NCBI RefSeq assembly: GCF_014161445.1
Contig: NZ_JABBXA010000010.1
Coordinates: 1-64,000 of the forward strand
DNA length: 64,000 bases
Reading direction: 5' to 3'
Origin: Microbispora sp. H13382
GTDB lineage: Bacteria > Actinomycetota > Actinomycetes > Streptosporangiales > Streptosporangiaceae
In this document: positions 47,468 to 56,226 of the stretch, one piece after another
Layout of the letters: each line of letters starts with the position of its first letter
How positions within the stretch are numbered: position 1 is the stretch's first letter
Program-made: the position numbers and the translations under genes
Notes under the pieces: generated by a model
Seen by the model: only the letters and a program-made list of their open reading frames with translations
Told to the model about the DNA's origin: nothing
Databases searched by the model: none

Positions 47468-49288
47468 ATGAAGCGACTCGCGGCGATCGTGGCTCTGGCG
47501 TCGATCGTCACAGCCACCGCCTGCGGCACTACCGGTACGACGGACACCGCCCAACAGGGCGGCGGCGTGTACACCACGATCGACGGCAGCAAGCAGATCA
47601 ACGCAAGCGCGCCGATCAACCCGTTCAACCCCGTCGGATCGGTCTTCTCGGGATACAACGGCATGGCGCTGGCGTGGCCCAAGAACGACCCCACCGATCC
47701 CAACCAGTTCTACCCGGCCATCGCCAGGAGCTGGAGCATGTCCCCGGACCGGTCGGAGGTCGTCATCCACCTGCAGCCGGACGCCAGGTGGTCCGACGGC
47801 AAGCCGGTGACCAGCGAGGACGTGCGCGTCTCGATCGGTCTCGCCTACACCCAGGGCGGCACGGCCTACGCGCTCGACCCGAAGGCGGCGGGCGCCGCCG
47901 CCGACATCCAGGTCGTCGACCCCAAGACGGTCCGGGTGACCCAGGGCGCCAACCGCAGCTCGACGTTCCTCGCCAACCTGCTGTCGACCGTGGTCGTGCC
48001 CGCGCACGTGTTCGGGAAGCTGCTGCCGGCCGACTTCTGGCAGACGCTCAAGGTCGCCCAGCACGGCCAGGGCGCGGCGGCCGAGAAGGCGAAGAACCAG
48101 ATCACCGGCCTGGCGGAGAAGGTCATCGCCTTCGACCCCGGCCACGACGTGTCGGCCGGGCCGTTCGTGCTGGAGCGGGTGAACCCGGGTGCGGCGCTGC
48201 TCAAGCGCAACCCCTACTTCTACGCCCGGCAGAACATCGCGCCGGCCAAGGTGAAGATCCTGAACTACACCGGCAACGAGCAGATCTGGAACTACCTGAT
48301 CGCCGGCCGGCTGGACAACGCCCCCTTCACCTCCGTGCCCACCGCCGTCATGGAGCGGATCCGCGACGCCGGGGGCAGCAAGGTGGTCAAGGGCTACTCG
48401 CCGGTGGCCGTGTCCCTCGCGTTCAACCAGTCGCACAAGCCGTACGACAACGTGCACGTGCGGCGGGCGATGGCCTACCTGATCGACCGCGCCCAGGTCA
48501 CGAAGATCGCCTCGCCGGAGGGCGGCACTCCCGCCGCCACCACCTCGGGCATCCACGCCAAGGCGGCCCGTGCCTGGCTCGGCGACGCGTTCGACACCCT
48601 GGAGCGGTACCGGGTCGACTCCGCCAAGGCCGACGCCGAGCTGAAGGCGGCGGGCATGACCAAGCGGGGCGGCCGGTGGGCCATGCCGGACGGCAGCCCG
48701 TGGAAGGTCCGCATCCACGTGCCCGCGTCGTTCTCCGACTGGGTCGCCGCGGGCAAGTCGATCAGCAGCCAGCTCAGCGACCACGGCATCGACGCGAGCG
48801 TGGTCACCGCGGCCGACTACACGCTCTATCTTGGAGAGCTGGCCGAAGGCAAGTACGACCTCGGGTTCTGGCTGATCGGCCTCGGCCCCTCGCCGTACAA
48901 CATCTTCCAGCGGCTGTTCGGGCAGGCGAACGGCTGGCAGATGTTCGGCGGCCGGCTGCGGCACGTCGCGCCGGGCACCGAGGGCAACTGGATGGGCGGG
49001 CCGGAGAAGGTCGACGCCGGCACCGCCGGCACGGTCGACCCCGGCGACCTGACCAGCAGGCTGAACTTCGCGTCCCAGGACGAGCAGAAGCGCATCGTCG
49101 GCGTCCTGGCCAAGGTCGCCAACGAGCAGCTTCCGGTCGTCCAGCTGTGGGACTACGTGAACACCCAGTTCGTGAACACCTCCCGGTACACGGCGTTCCC
49201 GCCCGACGACGACGAGTCCCTGCGGCTGTCGTCCGGCGTGTGGATGCAGCTCGGGATGATCAGGAAAGCGGAGAAGGGGCAGGCATGA
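47468..49288 (+). CDS. Family-5 solute-binding lipoprotein (peptide/oligosaccharide type)
   Basis: A 606-residue lipoprotein with lipobox TATAC (Cys20). The mature part is a DppA/OppA-type family-5 binding protein: LQPDARWSDGKPVTSEDV, SAGPFVLERVNPG, NLLSTVVVPAHVFGK and VRRAMAYLIDRAQV. This family binds peptides, but also chito- or cello-oligosaccharides in actinomycetes and archaea and murein peptides in enterobacteria. Placed between NagZ and NamZ/MurQ, muropeptide or amino-sugar oligomers are the likely ligand, as inference. Its stop overlaps the first permease start. Confidence 0.9.
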   Translation: MKRLAAIVALASIVTATACGTTGTTDTAQQGGGVYTTIDGSKQINASAPINPFNPVGSVFSGYNGMALAWPKNDPTDPNQFYPAIARSWSMSPDRSEVVIHLQPDARWSDGKPVTSEDVRVSIGLAYTQGGTAYALDPKAAGAAADIQVVDPKTVRVTQGANRSSTFLANLLSTVVVPAHVFGKLLPADFWQTLKVAQHGQGAAAEKAKNQITGLAEKVIAFDPGHDVSAGPFVLERVNPGAALLKRNPYFYARQNIAPAKVKILNYTGNEQIWNYLIAGRLDNAPFTSVPTAVMERIRDAGGSKVVKGYSPVAVSLAFNQSHKPYDNVHVRRAMAYLIDRAQVTKIASPEGGTPAATTSGIHAKAARAWLGDAFDTLERYRVDSAKADAELKAAGMTKRGGRWAMPDGSPWKVRIHVPASFSDWVAAGKSISSQLSDHGIDASVVTAADYTLYLGELAEGKYDLGFWLIGLGPSPYNIFQRLFGQANGWQMFGGRLRHVAPGTEGNWMGGPEKVDAGTAGTVDPGDLTSRLNFASQDEQKRIVGVLAKVANEQLPVVQLWDYVNTQFVNTSRYTAFPPDDDESLRLSSGVWMQLGMIRKAEKGQA

Positions 49289-50319
49289 CGCACGCGGTCC
49301 CGGGGCGTCCCCGGGTGGGCGCCATCGCCAGGAAGGTCGGCGGCCATCTGGTCCGCGGCCTGGCGATGATCTGGGTCGTCGCCACGATCAGCTTCGTCAT
49401 CATCCGGGAGATCCCCGGCAACCCCGTGCTGGGGCAGTACGAGAGCCTGATCCAGAAGGGCATGTCGCCCGAGCAGGCCGAGCGGGCCACGGCCGTCCTG
49501 TACGGCTTCCTGCCCACCGGCAACCTGTGGGAGCAGTACGTCGGCTACATGGGCTCGCTGCTCCACCTCGACCTCGGGCGTTCGCTCAGCACGCCCGGCG
49601 TGGAGGTGACCACGCTCATCGGCCACGCGGCCCGGTGGACCGTGCTGCCGGTGCTCGCCGGCACGCTGCTGAGCTTCCTGCTCGGCGTCACCATGGGCGT
49701 CTACGCCGCGATCAAGCGGTCCGGCAAGCTCGGCGACATGCTCGCGCTGTCCGGCTCGCTGCTGCACGGCGTGCCCGTGTACGTCATCGGCCTGCTGCTC
49801 ACCGCGATCTTCGCCACGCTGTGGCCGATCATGCCGTCGGGCGGGCCGGTGGACGTCGAGTTCGTCCCCGGGTTCAACGCCGGCTACATCGGCTCGCTGG
49901 TCCACCACGCCGTGCTGCCGGTCGTCACGTACACGTTGGCCAGCTACGGCGGATGGATCCTCGCGATGAAGTCCAACGTGGTCGCCGTGCTCGGCGACGA
50001 CTTCATCCTCGCGGCCGAGCTGCGCGGCCTGCGGCGCGGCTTCGTGTTCCGGTATCTCGCGCGCAACGCGATCCTGCCGCTGTTCACGATCCTCGCCCTG
50101 TCGATCGGCATGCTGTTCGGCGGCTCGATCTTCATCGAGCAGATCTTCAACTACCCGGGCCTCGGCCTGCTGCTCGTCAACAGCATCAGCAGCCGCGACT
50201 ACGCCCTGATGGGCGGCACCTTCCTGGTGATCACGGTGGGCATCGTCGTCGCCAACATCGCCGCCGACCTGCTGTACACGGTGATCGACCCGCGGGTCAG
50301 GAGCGGAGGCGCGGCATGA
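49285..50319 (+). CDS. DppB-type ABC permease
   Basis: A 344-residue permease with about six membrane helices: LVRGLAMIWVVATISFVIIREIPG, split by variable residues, is the signature first helix, and AAELRGLRRGFVFRYLARNA is the EAA loop. It is paired with the next gene as the transmembrane channel. Start ATG overlaps the binding-protein stop (ATGA). Confidence 0.92.
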   Translation: MTHAVPGRPRVGAIARKVGGHLVRGLAMIWVVATISFVIIREIPGNPVLGQYESLIQKGMSPEQAERATAVLYGFLPTGNLWEQYVGYMGSLLHLDLGRSLSTPGVEVTTLIGHAARWTVLPVLAGTLLSFLLGVTMGVYAAIKRSGKLGDMLALSGSLLHGVPVYVIGLLLTAIFATLWPIMPSGGPVDVEFVPGFNAGYIGSLVHHAVLPVVTYTLASYGGWILAMKSNVVAVLGDDFILAAELRGLRRGFVFRYLARNAILPLFTILALSIGMLFGGSIFIEQIFNYPGLGLLLVNSISSRDYALMGGTFLVITVGIVVANIAADLLYTVIDPRVRSGGAA

Positions 50320-51248
50320 CCGTCATCGTCAGCCCGGAAGGGGCGATGAGTCCCGAGGCCGGGCCACCCGGGACCACCCGGGCCACGCTGCGGCGCAACT
50401 TCTGGCGCGGGGTGTGGCGGGTGCTGCGGCGCAAGCCCAGCCGCATGGCGGGTGTGGTCATCGTCGCCCTGTTCGCGCTCATGGGCGTGGCCGGGCCGCT
50501 GCTCTACCCCGCCCAGCTGCCGCGCGACGACGACGCGCTGTACGCGCCGCCCAGCCTGGCCCACCCCTTCGGCACCGACTTCGAGGGCACCGACGTGCTC
50601 GCGCTGGTCGTCACCGGCGCGCGCTACGTGCTGCTGACCGGCCTGGCCACGGCCGTCATCACGGTCGCGCTCGGCACGCTCATCGGGCTGGTCGCGGGCT
50701 TCCACCGCGGCCGGTGGGACACGCTGCTCATGCGGCTGACCGACATGAACCTCGCGATCCCCGGCCTGCCGCTGCTGCTCGTGCTGTCCACGGTGTGGAA
50801 GTTCGAGAGCCCACTGGAGATGGGCCTGGTGCTCGGAGTGCTCGGCTGGGGCGGCATCGCCCGCGCCGTGCGGTCGCAGACGCTGTCGCTGCGCGAGCGC
50901 GGCTTCATCGAGGCGGCCCGCGGCCTCGGCCTGCCGACGCGGCACATCATCGGCCGCGAACTGCTGCCGAGCATGGCGCCGTACATCGCGATGAACATGC
51001 TCATCGCCGTCACCGGCGCGGTGTACGCCCAGGTGGGCCTGTTCTTCCTCGGCGTGCTGCCGTTCGAGTCGAGCAACTGGGGCGTGATGCTGAACCTCGC
51101 GGTCTTCAACGGCGGGGCGCTCACCACCCCGGCCGCGCTCCCGTACCTGATGGCCCCGCTGATCGCGATCCTGCTGCTCACCCTGGGCATCGTGCTGATC
51201 GTGGACGCGATGGACGAGATCTTCAACCCCCGGTTGCGGGAGGAGTAG
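50316..51248 (+). CDS. DppC-type ABC permease
   Basis: A 310-residue permease. A cytoplasmic N-terminal tail (RVLRRKPSRMAG) and large first external loop with HPFGTDFEGTDVLA are typical of DppC. The EAA loop is IEAARGLGLPTRHIIGRELLP-like, around residues 195-215. Start overlaps the preceding stop by 4 bp. Confidence 0.92.
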   Translation: MTVIVSPEGAMSPEAGPPGTTRATLRRNFWRGVWRVLRRKPSRMAGVVIVALFALMGVAGPLLYPAQLPRDDDALYAPPSLAHPFGTDFEGTDVLALVVTGARYVLLTGLATAVITVALGTLIGLVAGFHRGRWDTLLMRLTDMNLAIPGLPLLLVLSTVWKFESPLEMGLVLGVLGWGGIARAVRSQTLSLRERGFIEAARGLGLPTRHIIGRELLPSMAPYIAMNMLIAVTGAVYAQVGLFFLGVLPFESSNWGVMLNLAVFNGGALTTPAALPYLMAPLIAILLLTLGIVLIVDAMDEIFNPRLREE

Positions 51249-51253
51249 CCCCT

Positions 51254-52297
51254 ATGACCGCTCACACGGCCGCACCTCACATGGCGGCACGTGACATGGA
51301 AGCACCGGGGGTCCGGATCCGAGACCTCACGGTCGTCTACAAGACGCCGTCGGGCGAACTGCCCGCCGTACGCGGCGTCGACATCGCCCTCGCCCCCGGC
51401 ACGATCACCGGCGTCGTCGGCGAGTCGGGCTCGGGCAAGTCGACACTCGCGCTCTCCCTGCTCAACGCGGTGCAGCCGCCCGGCAGGATCGCGGCGGGCA
51501 GCGTCGAGATCGACGGCCTCGGCGACGTGCTGACGCTGCGGGGCGAGGACCTGCGCCGCGCCCGCGGCCGCCAGGTCGGGTACGTCTTCCAGGCCGCGCA
51601 GAACTCGCTGAACCCGCTCAAGACCATCGGCAAGCAGCTGCTCGACCTCGGCCGCTCCCACGACGTGGAGGACCTGCGGGCGCTGGTGCGGGACGCCAAA
51701 GACCTGCTCGCCCGCATGGGCATGGACGGCGCCCGGGTGCTCGACTCCTACCAGCACGAGCTGTCGGGCGGCATGCGCCAGCGGGTCGGCATCATGCTCG
51801 CGCTCGTCCTGAACGCCAAAGTCGTCGTTCTGGACGAGCCGACCACCGCCCTCGACATGATCACGCAGGCCACGATCCTGCGGATCATCCGCGAGGTCCA
51901 CGAGGAGCGGGCGCTCACCACGCTGGTGATCACGCACGACGTGGGCGCCGTCGCCGAGGTCGCCGACAGCCTCGCCGTCATGTACGGCGGACGCGTGGTC
52001 GAGCACGGCCCGGTGACCGAGGTGCTCGGCGACGCCCGACACCCGTACACGCAGGGACTGATCAGGGCGATCCCGCGCCTGACGGGCGACCTGTCGCTGG
52101 CACGGGCGCTGCCCGGCCGCCCGCCGACGCTCGGGACGCTGCCCAAGCAGGGCTGCGTGTTCCGCGAGCGCTGCGAGCGGCGCATGGATGTGTGCGAGAC
52201 CGACGAGCCGATGTCCGTCAACCGGGACGGCCGCACCGTCGCCTGCCACGCCACCGACCGCCACCTCACGCTGGTCAAGCGGAAGGAGTTCGTGTGA
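51254..52297 (+). CDS. DppD-type ABC ATPase
   Basis: A 347-residue ATPase: Walker A GESGSGKST, Q-loop YVFQAAQNSLNP, signature LSGGMRQR, Walker B VVVLDEPTTALD and the oligopeptide-type C-terminal Cys cluster (GCVFRERCERRMDVC) that binds an iron-sulfur cluster in related proteins. It lies 5 bp after the permease and overlaps the next ATPase by 4 bp. Confidence 0.92.
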   Translation: MTAHTAAPHMAARDMEAPGVRIRDLTVVYKTPSGELPAVRGVDIALAPGTITGVVGESGSGKSTLALSLLNAVQPPGRIAAGSVEIDGLGDVLTLRGEDLRRARGRQVGYVFQAAQNSLNPLKTIGKQLLDLGRSHDVEDLRALVRDAKDLLARMGMDGARVLDSYQHELSGGMRQRVGIMLALVLNAKVVVLDEPTTALDMITQATILRIIREVHEERALTTLVITHDVGAVAEVADSLAVMYGGRVVEHGPVTEVLGDARHPYTQGLIRAIPRLTGDLSLARALPGRPPTLGTLPKQGCVFRERCERRMDVCETDEPMSVNRDGRTVACHATDRHLTLVKRKEFV

Positions 52298-53313
52298 TCA
52301 CGGGAACCGGGATCACCAAGATCTTCAAGCAGCGCGGCGGGGTGCTCGGCGCCCGCGAGGTGCCCGCGCTGCGCGGCGTGGACTTCGCCATCGCCAAGGG
52401 CGGCGCCGCCTCGTTCATCGGCGAGTCGGGCAGCGGCAAGACCACCCTCGGCCGGATCATCGCCGGGCTGGAGACCCACGACGCCGGTGAGATCGTCATC
52501 GACGGCGTGCCGATGTCGCCGCTGAGCCACCGCGCGCGGCAGCCGTACTTCCGCCGGGTCCAGCTCATCCACCAGGACCCCTACTCGGCGCTGAACCCCA
52601 CCCGGACGATCCACCAGACGCTGGAGGCGCCGCTGCGGCTGCGTGCCAAGCAGACGGGCCGCCCGAGGTCGTGGGTCGACGGGCGGGCCGAGGAACTGCT
52701 GGCGATGGTCGGCATCGACCCCGGCTACGTGCTCCCGCGCTACCCCCACCAGCTGTCGGGCGGCATGCGCCAGCGCGTGGTGATCGCCCGCGCGCTCACC
52801 ATGGACCCCGAGGTCCTCGTCGCCGACGAGGCCGTCTCGATGATCGACGTGTCGCTGCGCCTCGGCATCCTCGCGCTGCTGAAGGACCTGCGCGAGCGGC
52901 TCGGCGTGGGCGTGCTGTTCATCACCCACGACATCGCCACCGCCCGCTACGTCGGCGACGACGGCGAGCTGTACGTGCTCTACCGCGGCCAGGTCGTCGA
53001 GCGGGGCGCCACCGAGAAGATCATCGCAGACCCGGTCCACCCGTACACGCAGTCGCTGCTGTCGGCGATCCCGGTGCTGCACGGCCTGGAACGGCCGGGC
53101 GCGGAGCGGGTCGTGCCGCGGGAGATGCAGCGGGAGGGGCTGCCCGACGGCGGGTGCCTGTTCGCGCGGCGCTGCCCGTTCAGCACCGAACGCTGCGAGA
53201 GCGAGATGCCCGTGCTGGGCCGCGACGGCGGGCCCGGAACGGAGACCGAGCAGGAGCACGCCTGCTTCCATCCCGAGCGGCGCGGCGTGATCCCGGTGGG
53301 GGTGGGCGAGTGA
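52294..53313 (+). CDS. DppF-type ABC ATPase
   Basis: A 339-residue ATPase, partner of the previous one: Walker A GESGSGKTT, Q-loop LIHQDPYSALNPTRT, signature LSGGMRQR, and a Walker B variant VLVADEAVSMIDVS, with Ala-Val in place of the usual Pro-Thr. The C-terminal Cys cluster is GCLFARRCPFSTERC. The GTG start lies within the previous stop, and its own stop overlaps the GNAT start. Confidence 0.92.
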   Translation: MITGTGITKIFKQRGGVLGAREVPALRGVDFAIAKGGAASFIGESGSGKTTLGRIIAGLETHDAGEIVIDGVPMSPLSHRARQPYFRRVQLIHQDPYSALNPTRTIHQTLEAPLRLRAKQTGRPRSWVDGRAEELLAMVGIDPGYVLPRYPHQLSGGMRQRVVIARALTMDPEVLVADEAVSMIDVSLRLGILALLKDLRERLGVGVLFITHDIATARYVGDDGELYVLYRGQVVERGATEKIIADPVHPYTQSLLSAIPVLHGLERPGAERVVPREMQREGLPDGGCLFARRCPFSTERCESEMPVLGRDGGPGTETEQEHACFHPERRGVIPVGVGE

Positions 53314-54185
53314 CGCACATCGCCCCCGTAGCCGTCGACGACCGCGTGGCGGATGTCGCGGCCGCCGCTCTCTGGGCGGACGCCGCGGACGCCCCGCTGG
53401 TCGTCCGGCGGCTGGCCGCCCCGCCGCCGGAGCGCCGGTGGACCGTCCTGGCCACGCCGGGCCGCGAGGGAGTGGTATTCACCTCGATCGGCGCGGACGG
53501 CGCGGGCCACGTCGACCTGATCGCCGTGGACCCCGCCGCCCAGGGCCGGGGGATCGGGCGGACGCTGGTCGGCGCGGCCGAGGAGTGGATGCGGGCGCAC
53601 GGCGCCGCCGAGTCGAGGTTCGCCGGCAACCCGCCCTGCTACGCCTGGCCCGGCATCGACGTGCGCTACACCCCGGCGGCCTGCCTGGCCGAGCGCCTGG
53701 GGTACGAGCAGTATCGCGTCGCCTGGAACATGACGGCCCGCCTGCCGGCCCGCTACGACGAGGCCGAGCACGAGGCCGACCTGGTGAAGCTCGCCGCCGC
53801 CGGGGTCACGGTCGCGGCCGCCGCCGACCGCGCGAGGATCGCGGCGTTCGTGCGCGAGCAGTGGAACGACAAGTGGGCCTGGGAGGCCGAGCAGGCGACC
53901 GGCCTGCACTATGCCTTCCGCGACGGGGCCGAGCGCGACGGGGAGATCCTCGGCTTCGCCGCCTGGGGCGCCCGGCCGCTGTGGTTCGGCCCGATGGGCA
54001 CGGCCGAGGCCGCCCGCGGGCTCGGCGTGGGCCGGGTGCTGCTGCGCCGCTGCCTCGCCGACCAGGCCGCGGCGGGGCAGACCTCCACGCAGATCGGCTG
54101 GGTCGGCCCGCTCCGCTTCTACTCCCGGGCGGTGGGCGCCCGCGCCGAGCGGGTCTTCTGGCTCTACCGCCGCGCGCTGGACTGA
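53310..54185 (+). CDS. Tandem-GNAT acetyltransferase-like protein
   Basis: A 291-residue protein with two GNAT folds. The first has VDLIAVDPAAQGRGIGRTLV (acetyl-CoA loop QGRGIG), the second MGTAEAARGLGVGRVLLRRC (loop RGLGVG). The double architecture resembles mycothiol synthase MshD, but the context does not. GTG start overlaps the ATPase stop (GTGA), so it is translationally coupled to the importer. It could N-acetylate de-acetylated muramic acid or glucosamine, which would make the imported sugar fit the downstream enzymes; that is a hypothesis only. Its stop is 2 bp from the convergent namZ stop. Confidence 0.8.
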   Translation: MTHIAPVAVDDRVADVAAAALWADAADAPLVVRRLAAPPPERRWTVLATPGREGVVFTSIGADGAGHVDLIAVDPAAQGRGIGRTLVGAAEEWMRAHGAAESRFAGNPPCYAWPGIDVRYTPAACLAERLGYEQYRVAWNMTARLPARYDEAEHEADLVKLAAAGVTVAAAADRARIAAFVREQWNDKWAWEAEQATGLHYAFRDGAERDGEILGFAAWGARPLWFGPMGTAEAARGLGVGRVLLRRCLADQAAAGQTSTQIGWVGPLRFYSRAVGARAERVFWLYRRALD

Positions 54186-54187
54186 TG

Positions 54188-55294
54188 TCAGCCGTACAGC
54201 AGTTCGCCTCGGGGCGGGCCCGGCGGGGGGCACAGCTCCCGGGGGTCGCGGCCCGCCTCCAGGTGCTCGCGCAGCGACGCCGAGCCCCACAGCAGGTCGA
54301 GGAACGGCTCGCAGCGGAACTCGCCCGGATAGAGGGTGCGCAGCGCGTGCAGGACGGACACGCCCGTGAGCACCGGCAGGAAGGCCCGCCGGTCGGTCAC
54401 GTGCAGCTGCGCGCCGCGCACCACGACGCCCGCGTGCCTGCCGAACGTCGGGGTGAACCACGTGTCGCGGAAGCGCACGCCGGGCAGGCCGGCATCGTTC
54501 AGCGCCGCGGCGAACCGGCCGTCCGCGTACGGCGCGCCGACCAGCTCGAACGGCCGGGTCGTGCCACGGCCCTCGGCCGCGTTCACACCCTCCAGCAGCC
54601 CGGTGCCGGGATAGACCAGGGCGGTGTCGAGGGTCGGCATGTTGGCCGACGGCATCACCCAGGGCAGCCCGGTGCGGTCGAACTGCCACTCCCTGCGCCA
54701 GCCCTCCATCGGCACGACCTCCAGCTCGGCGCCGAGCGCGCGGTTGACGGTCGACGCGATCTCGCCGGGCGTGAGGCCGTGCCGTACGGGCAGGGCGGCG
54801 CGGCCGACGAAGCTCGCGAAGGCCGGGTCGAGCACCGGGCCCTCGGCCACCGCGCCGCCGATCGGGTTGGGCCGGTCGAGCACGGTGAACCGCAGCCCGA
54901 GCCGGGCCGCCGAGCCCATCAGGTCGTACATCGTCCAGACGTAGGTGTAGAAACGCGCGCCCACGTCGCACAGGTCGAAGACGAGCGCCTCCACCCCGGA
55001 CGACGCGACGAGCGCGTCCAGGTCGCCGCCCGACCGCTGGTAGGTGTCGAGCACGGGAAGACCGGTGACCGGGTCGACGGCGTCGCCCTCGCCGCCGCCC
55101 GCCTGGGCCGTGCCGCGCAGGCCGTGCTCGGGGCTGAACAGCGTGGTCACGGGCACCCCGGCGGCCAGCAGGGCCGGTGCGGCGGCGGTCAGATCGGGCA
55201 GGACTCCGGTGGGGTTGGTGACGAGGCCCACCCGCCCCCGCACGGCTTTCGGCGCGCTCACCAGCAGCTCAAGTCCCGTACGCACGCGATCCAC
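54188..55294 (-). CDS. namZ: Exo-beta-N-acetylmuramidase, NamZ-like (DUF1343/GH171)
   Basis: About 368 residues from the GTG at 55294, preceded by GGAG at 6 nt. Family blocks are RVGLVTNPTGV, LFSPEHGLRG, VFDLCDVGARFYTYVWTM, DRPNPIGG, ANMPTLDTALVYPGTG and EGRGTTRPFE. Bacillus NamZ (YbbC) releases MurNAc from the non-reducing end of peptidoglycan fragments. The Bacillus enzyme is exported; this one shows no signal peptide, so it should act on imported fragments. It is the only leftward gene of the salvage cluster, divergent from murQ with 23 bp between start codons. Confidence 0.88.
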   Translation of the reverse strand: MDRVRTGLELLVSAPKAVRGRVGLVTNPTGVLPDLTAAAPALLAAGVPVTTLFSPEHGLRGTAQAGGGEGDAVDPVTGLPVLDTYQRSGGDLDALVASSGVEALVFDLCDVGARFYTYVWTMYDLMGSAARLGLRFTVLDRPNPIGGAVAEGPVLDPAFASFVGRAALPVRHGLTPGEIASTVNRALGAELEVVPMEGWRREWQFDRTGLPWVMPSANMPTLDTALVYPGTGLLEGVNAAEGRGTTRPFELVGAPYADGRFAAALNDAGLPGVRFRDTWFTPTFGRHAGVVVRGAQLHVTDRRAFLPVLTGVSVLHALRTLYPGEFRCEPFLDLLWGSASLREHLEAGRDPRELCPPPGPPRGELLYG

Positions 55295-55317
55295 GAAGCA
55301 CTCCGAGCCGAGGAACC

Positions 55318-56226
55318 ATGACCATGACCCAATCACTCGCCGCTCTCGCCACCGAACAGAGCGATCCCCGCTTCAGCGAAATCGACACGTTGCCGACGGA
55401 GGAGATCGCGCGGCTCATGAACGCCGCCGACGCCGCCGTCCCCGCCGCGGTGGGCCGGGCCGTCCCGGCGATCTCCGCGGCCGTCGACGCGATCGCCGCG
55501 CGGATGGCCGACGGGGGCAGGCTCCTCTACGTGGGCGCGGGCACCTCCGGGCGGCTCGCGGTGCTCGACGCATCCGAGTGCCCGCCGACCTTCGGCACGC
55601 ACCCCGACCTGGTCCAGGGCATCATCGCGGGCGGCGAGGCCGCGCTGGTGCGGTCGGTCGAGGGCGCCGAGGACGACGCCGAGGCGGGCGCCGCCGTCAT
55701 CCGGGGCAAGGCCGTCGGCCCTCGCGACTCCGTCGTGGGCATCTCCGCCAGCGGGCGCGCGCCGTACGTCGTCGCGGCGGTCGAGCAGGCCCGGCGGCTC
55801 GGCGCGCTGACCGTGGGCCTGGCCTGTAACACCGGCACCCCGCTCGCGCGGGCGGCCGACCACGCCGTCGAGGTCATCGTGGGACCCGAGGTGGTCACCG
55901 GCTCGACGCGGCTGAAGGCCGGCACGGCCCAGAAGCTGGTCCTCAACATGATCTCCACGATCACGATGATCAGGTCGGGCCGGACGTACGGGAACTTCAT
56001 GGTCGACGTCGTGGCCAGCAACTCCAAGCTGGTCGACCGGGCGGCCCGCATCGTCTCCGACATCACCGGCACGCAGGTGCCGCGGGCCCGGGAGGTCCTG
56101 GAGAACGCCGGGCGGGACGTGAAGACGGCCGTCGTGATGATCGAGCGCGGCGTGGGCGCCGACGACGCCCGGGCGCTGCTCGCGGCGCACGGCAACCGCC
56201 TCGGCCCGGCCCTGCACAGTGCCTGA
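55318..56226 (+). CDS. murQ: N-acetylmuramic acid 6-phosphate etherase
   Basis: A 302-residue SIS-domain enzyme of standard length: NAADAAVPAAVGRAVPAI at the N-terminus, YVGAGTSGRLAVLDASECPP with the catalytic Glu in ASECPPTF, the second Glu in VEGAEDD, and VTGSTRLKAGTAQKLVLNM, cited in parts. It splits MurNAc-6-phosphate into GlcNAc-6-phosphate and D-lactate. AGGA precedes the ATG at 55318; an ATG at 55324 is possible. It needs MurNAc-6-phosphate, which the BadF-type kinase of this cluster can supply. Overlaps the next gene's GTG by 8 bp. Confidence 0.95.
   Translation: MTMTQSLAALATEQSDPRFSEIDTLPTEEIARLMNAADAAVPAAVGRAVPAISAAVDAIAARMADGGRLLYVGAGTSGRLAVLDASECPPTFGTHPDLVQGIIAGGEAALVRSVEGAEDDAEAGAAVIRGKAVGPRDSVVGISASGRAPYVVAAVEQARRLGALTVGLACNTGTPLARAADHAVEVIVGPEVVTGSTRLKAGTAQKLVLNMISTITMIRSGRTYGNFMVDVVASNSKLVDRAARIVSDITGTQVPRAREVLENAGRDVKTAVVMIERGVGADDARALLAAHGNRLGPALHSA

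Noticed and set aside
53310-54185. Mycothiol synthase (mshD) assignment for the tandem GNAT protein
   Set aside because: The double GNAT layout is similar, but the operon context is an importer and salvage cluster, and no MshD-specific motif could be confirmed by eye.
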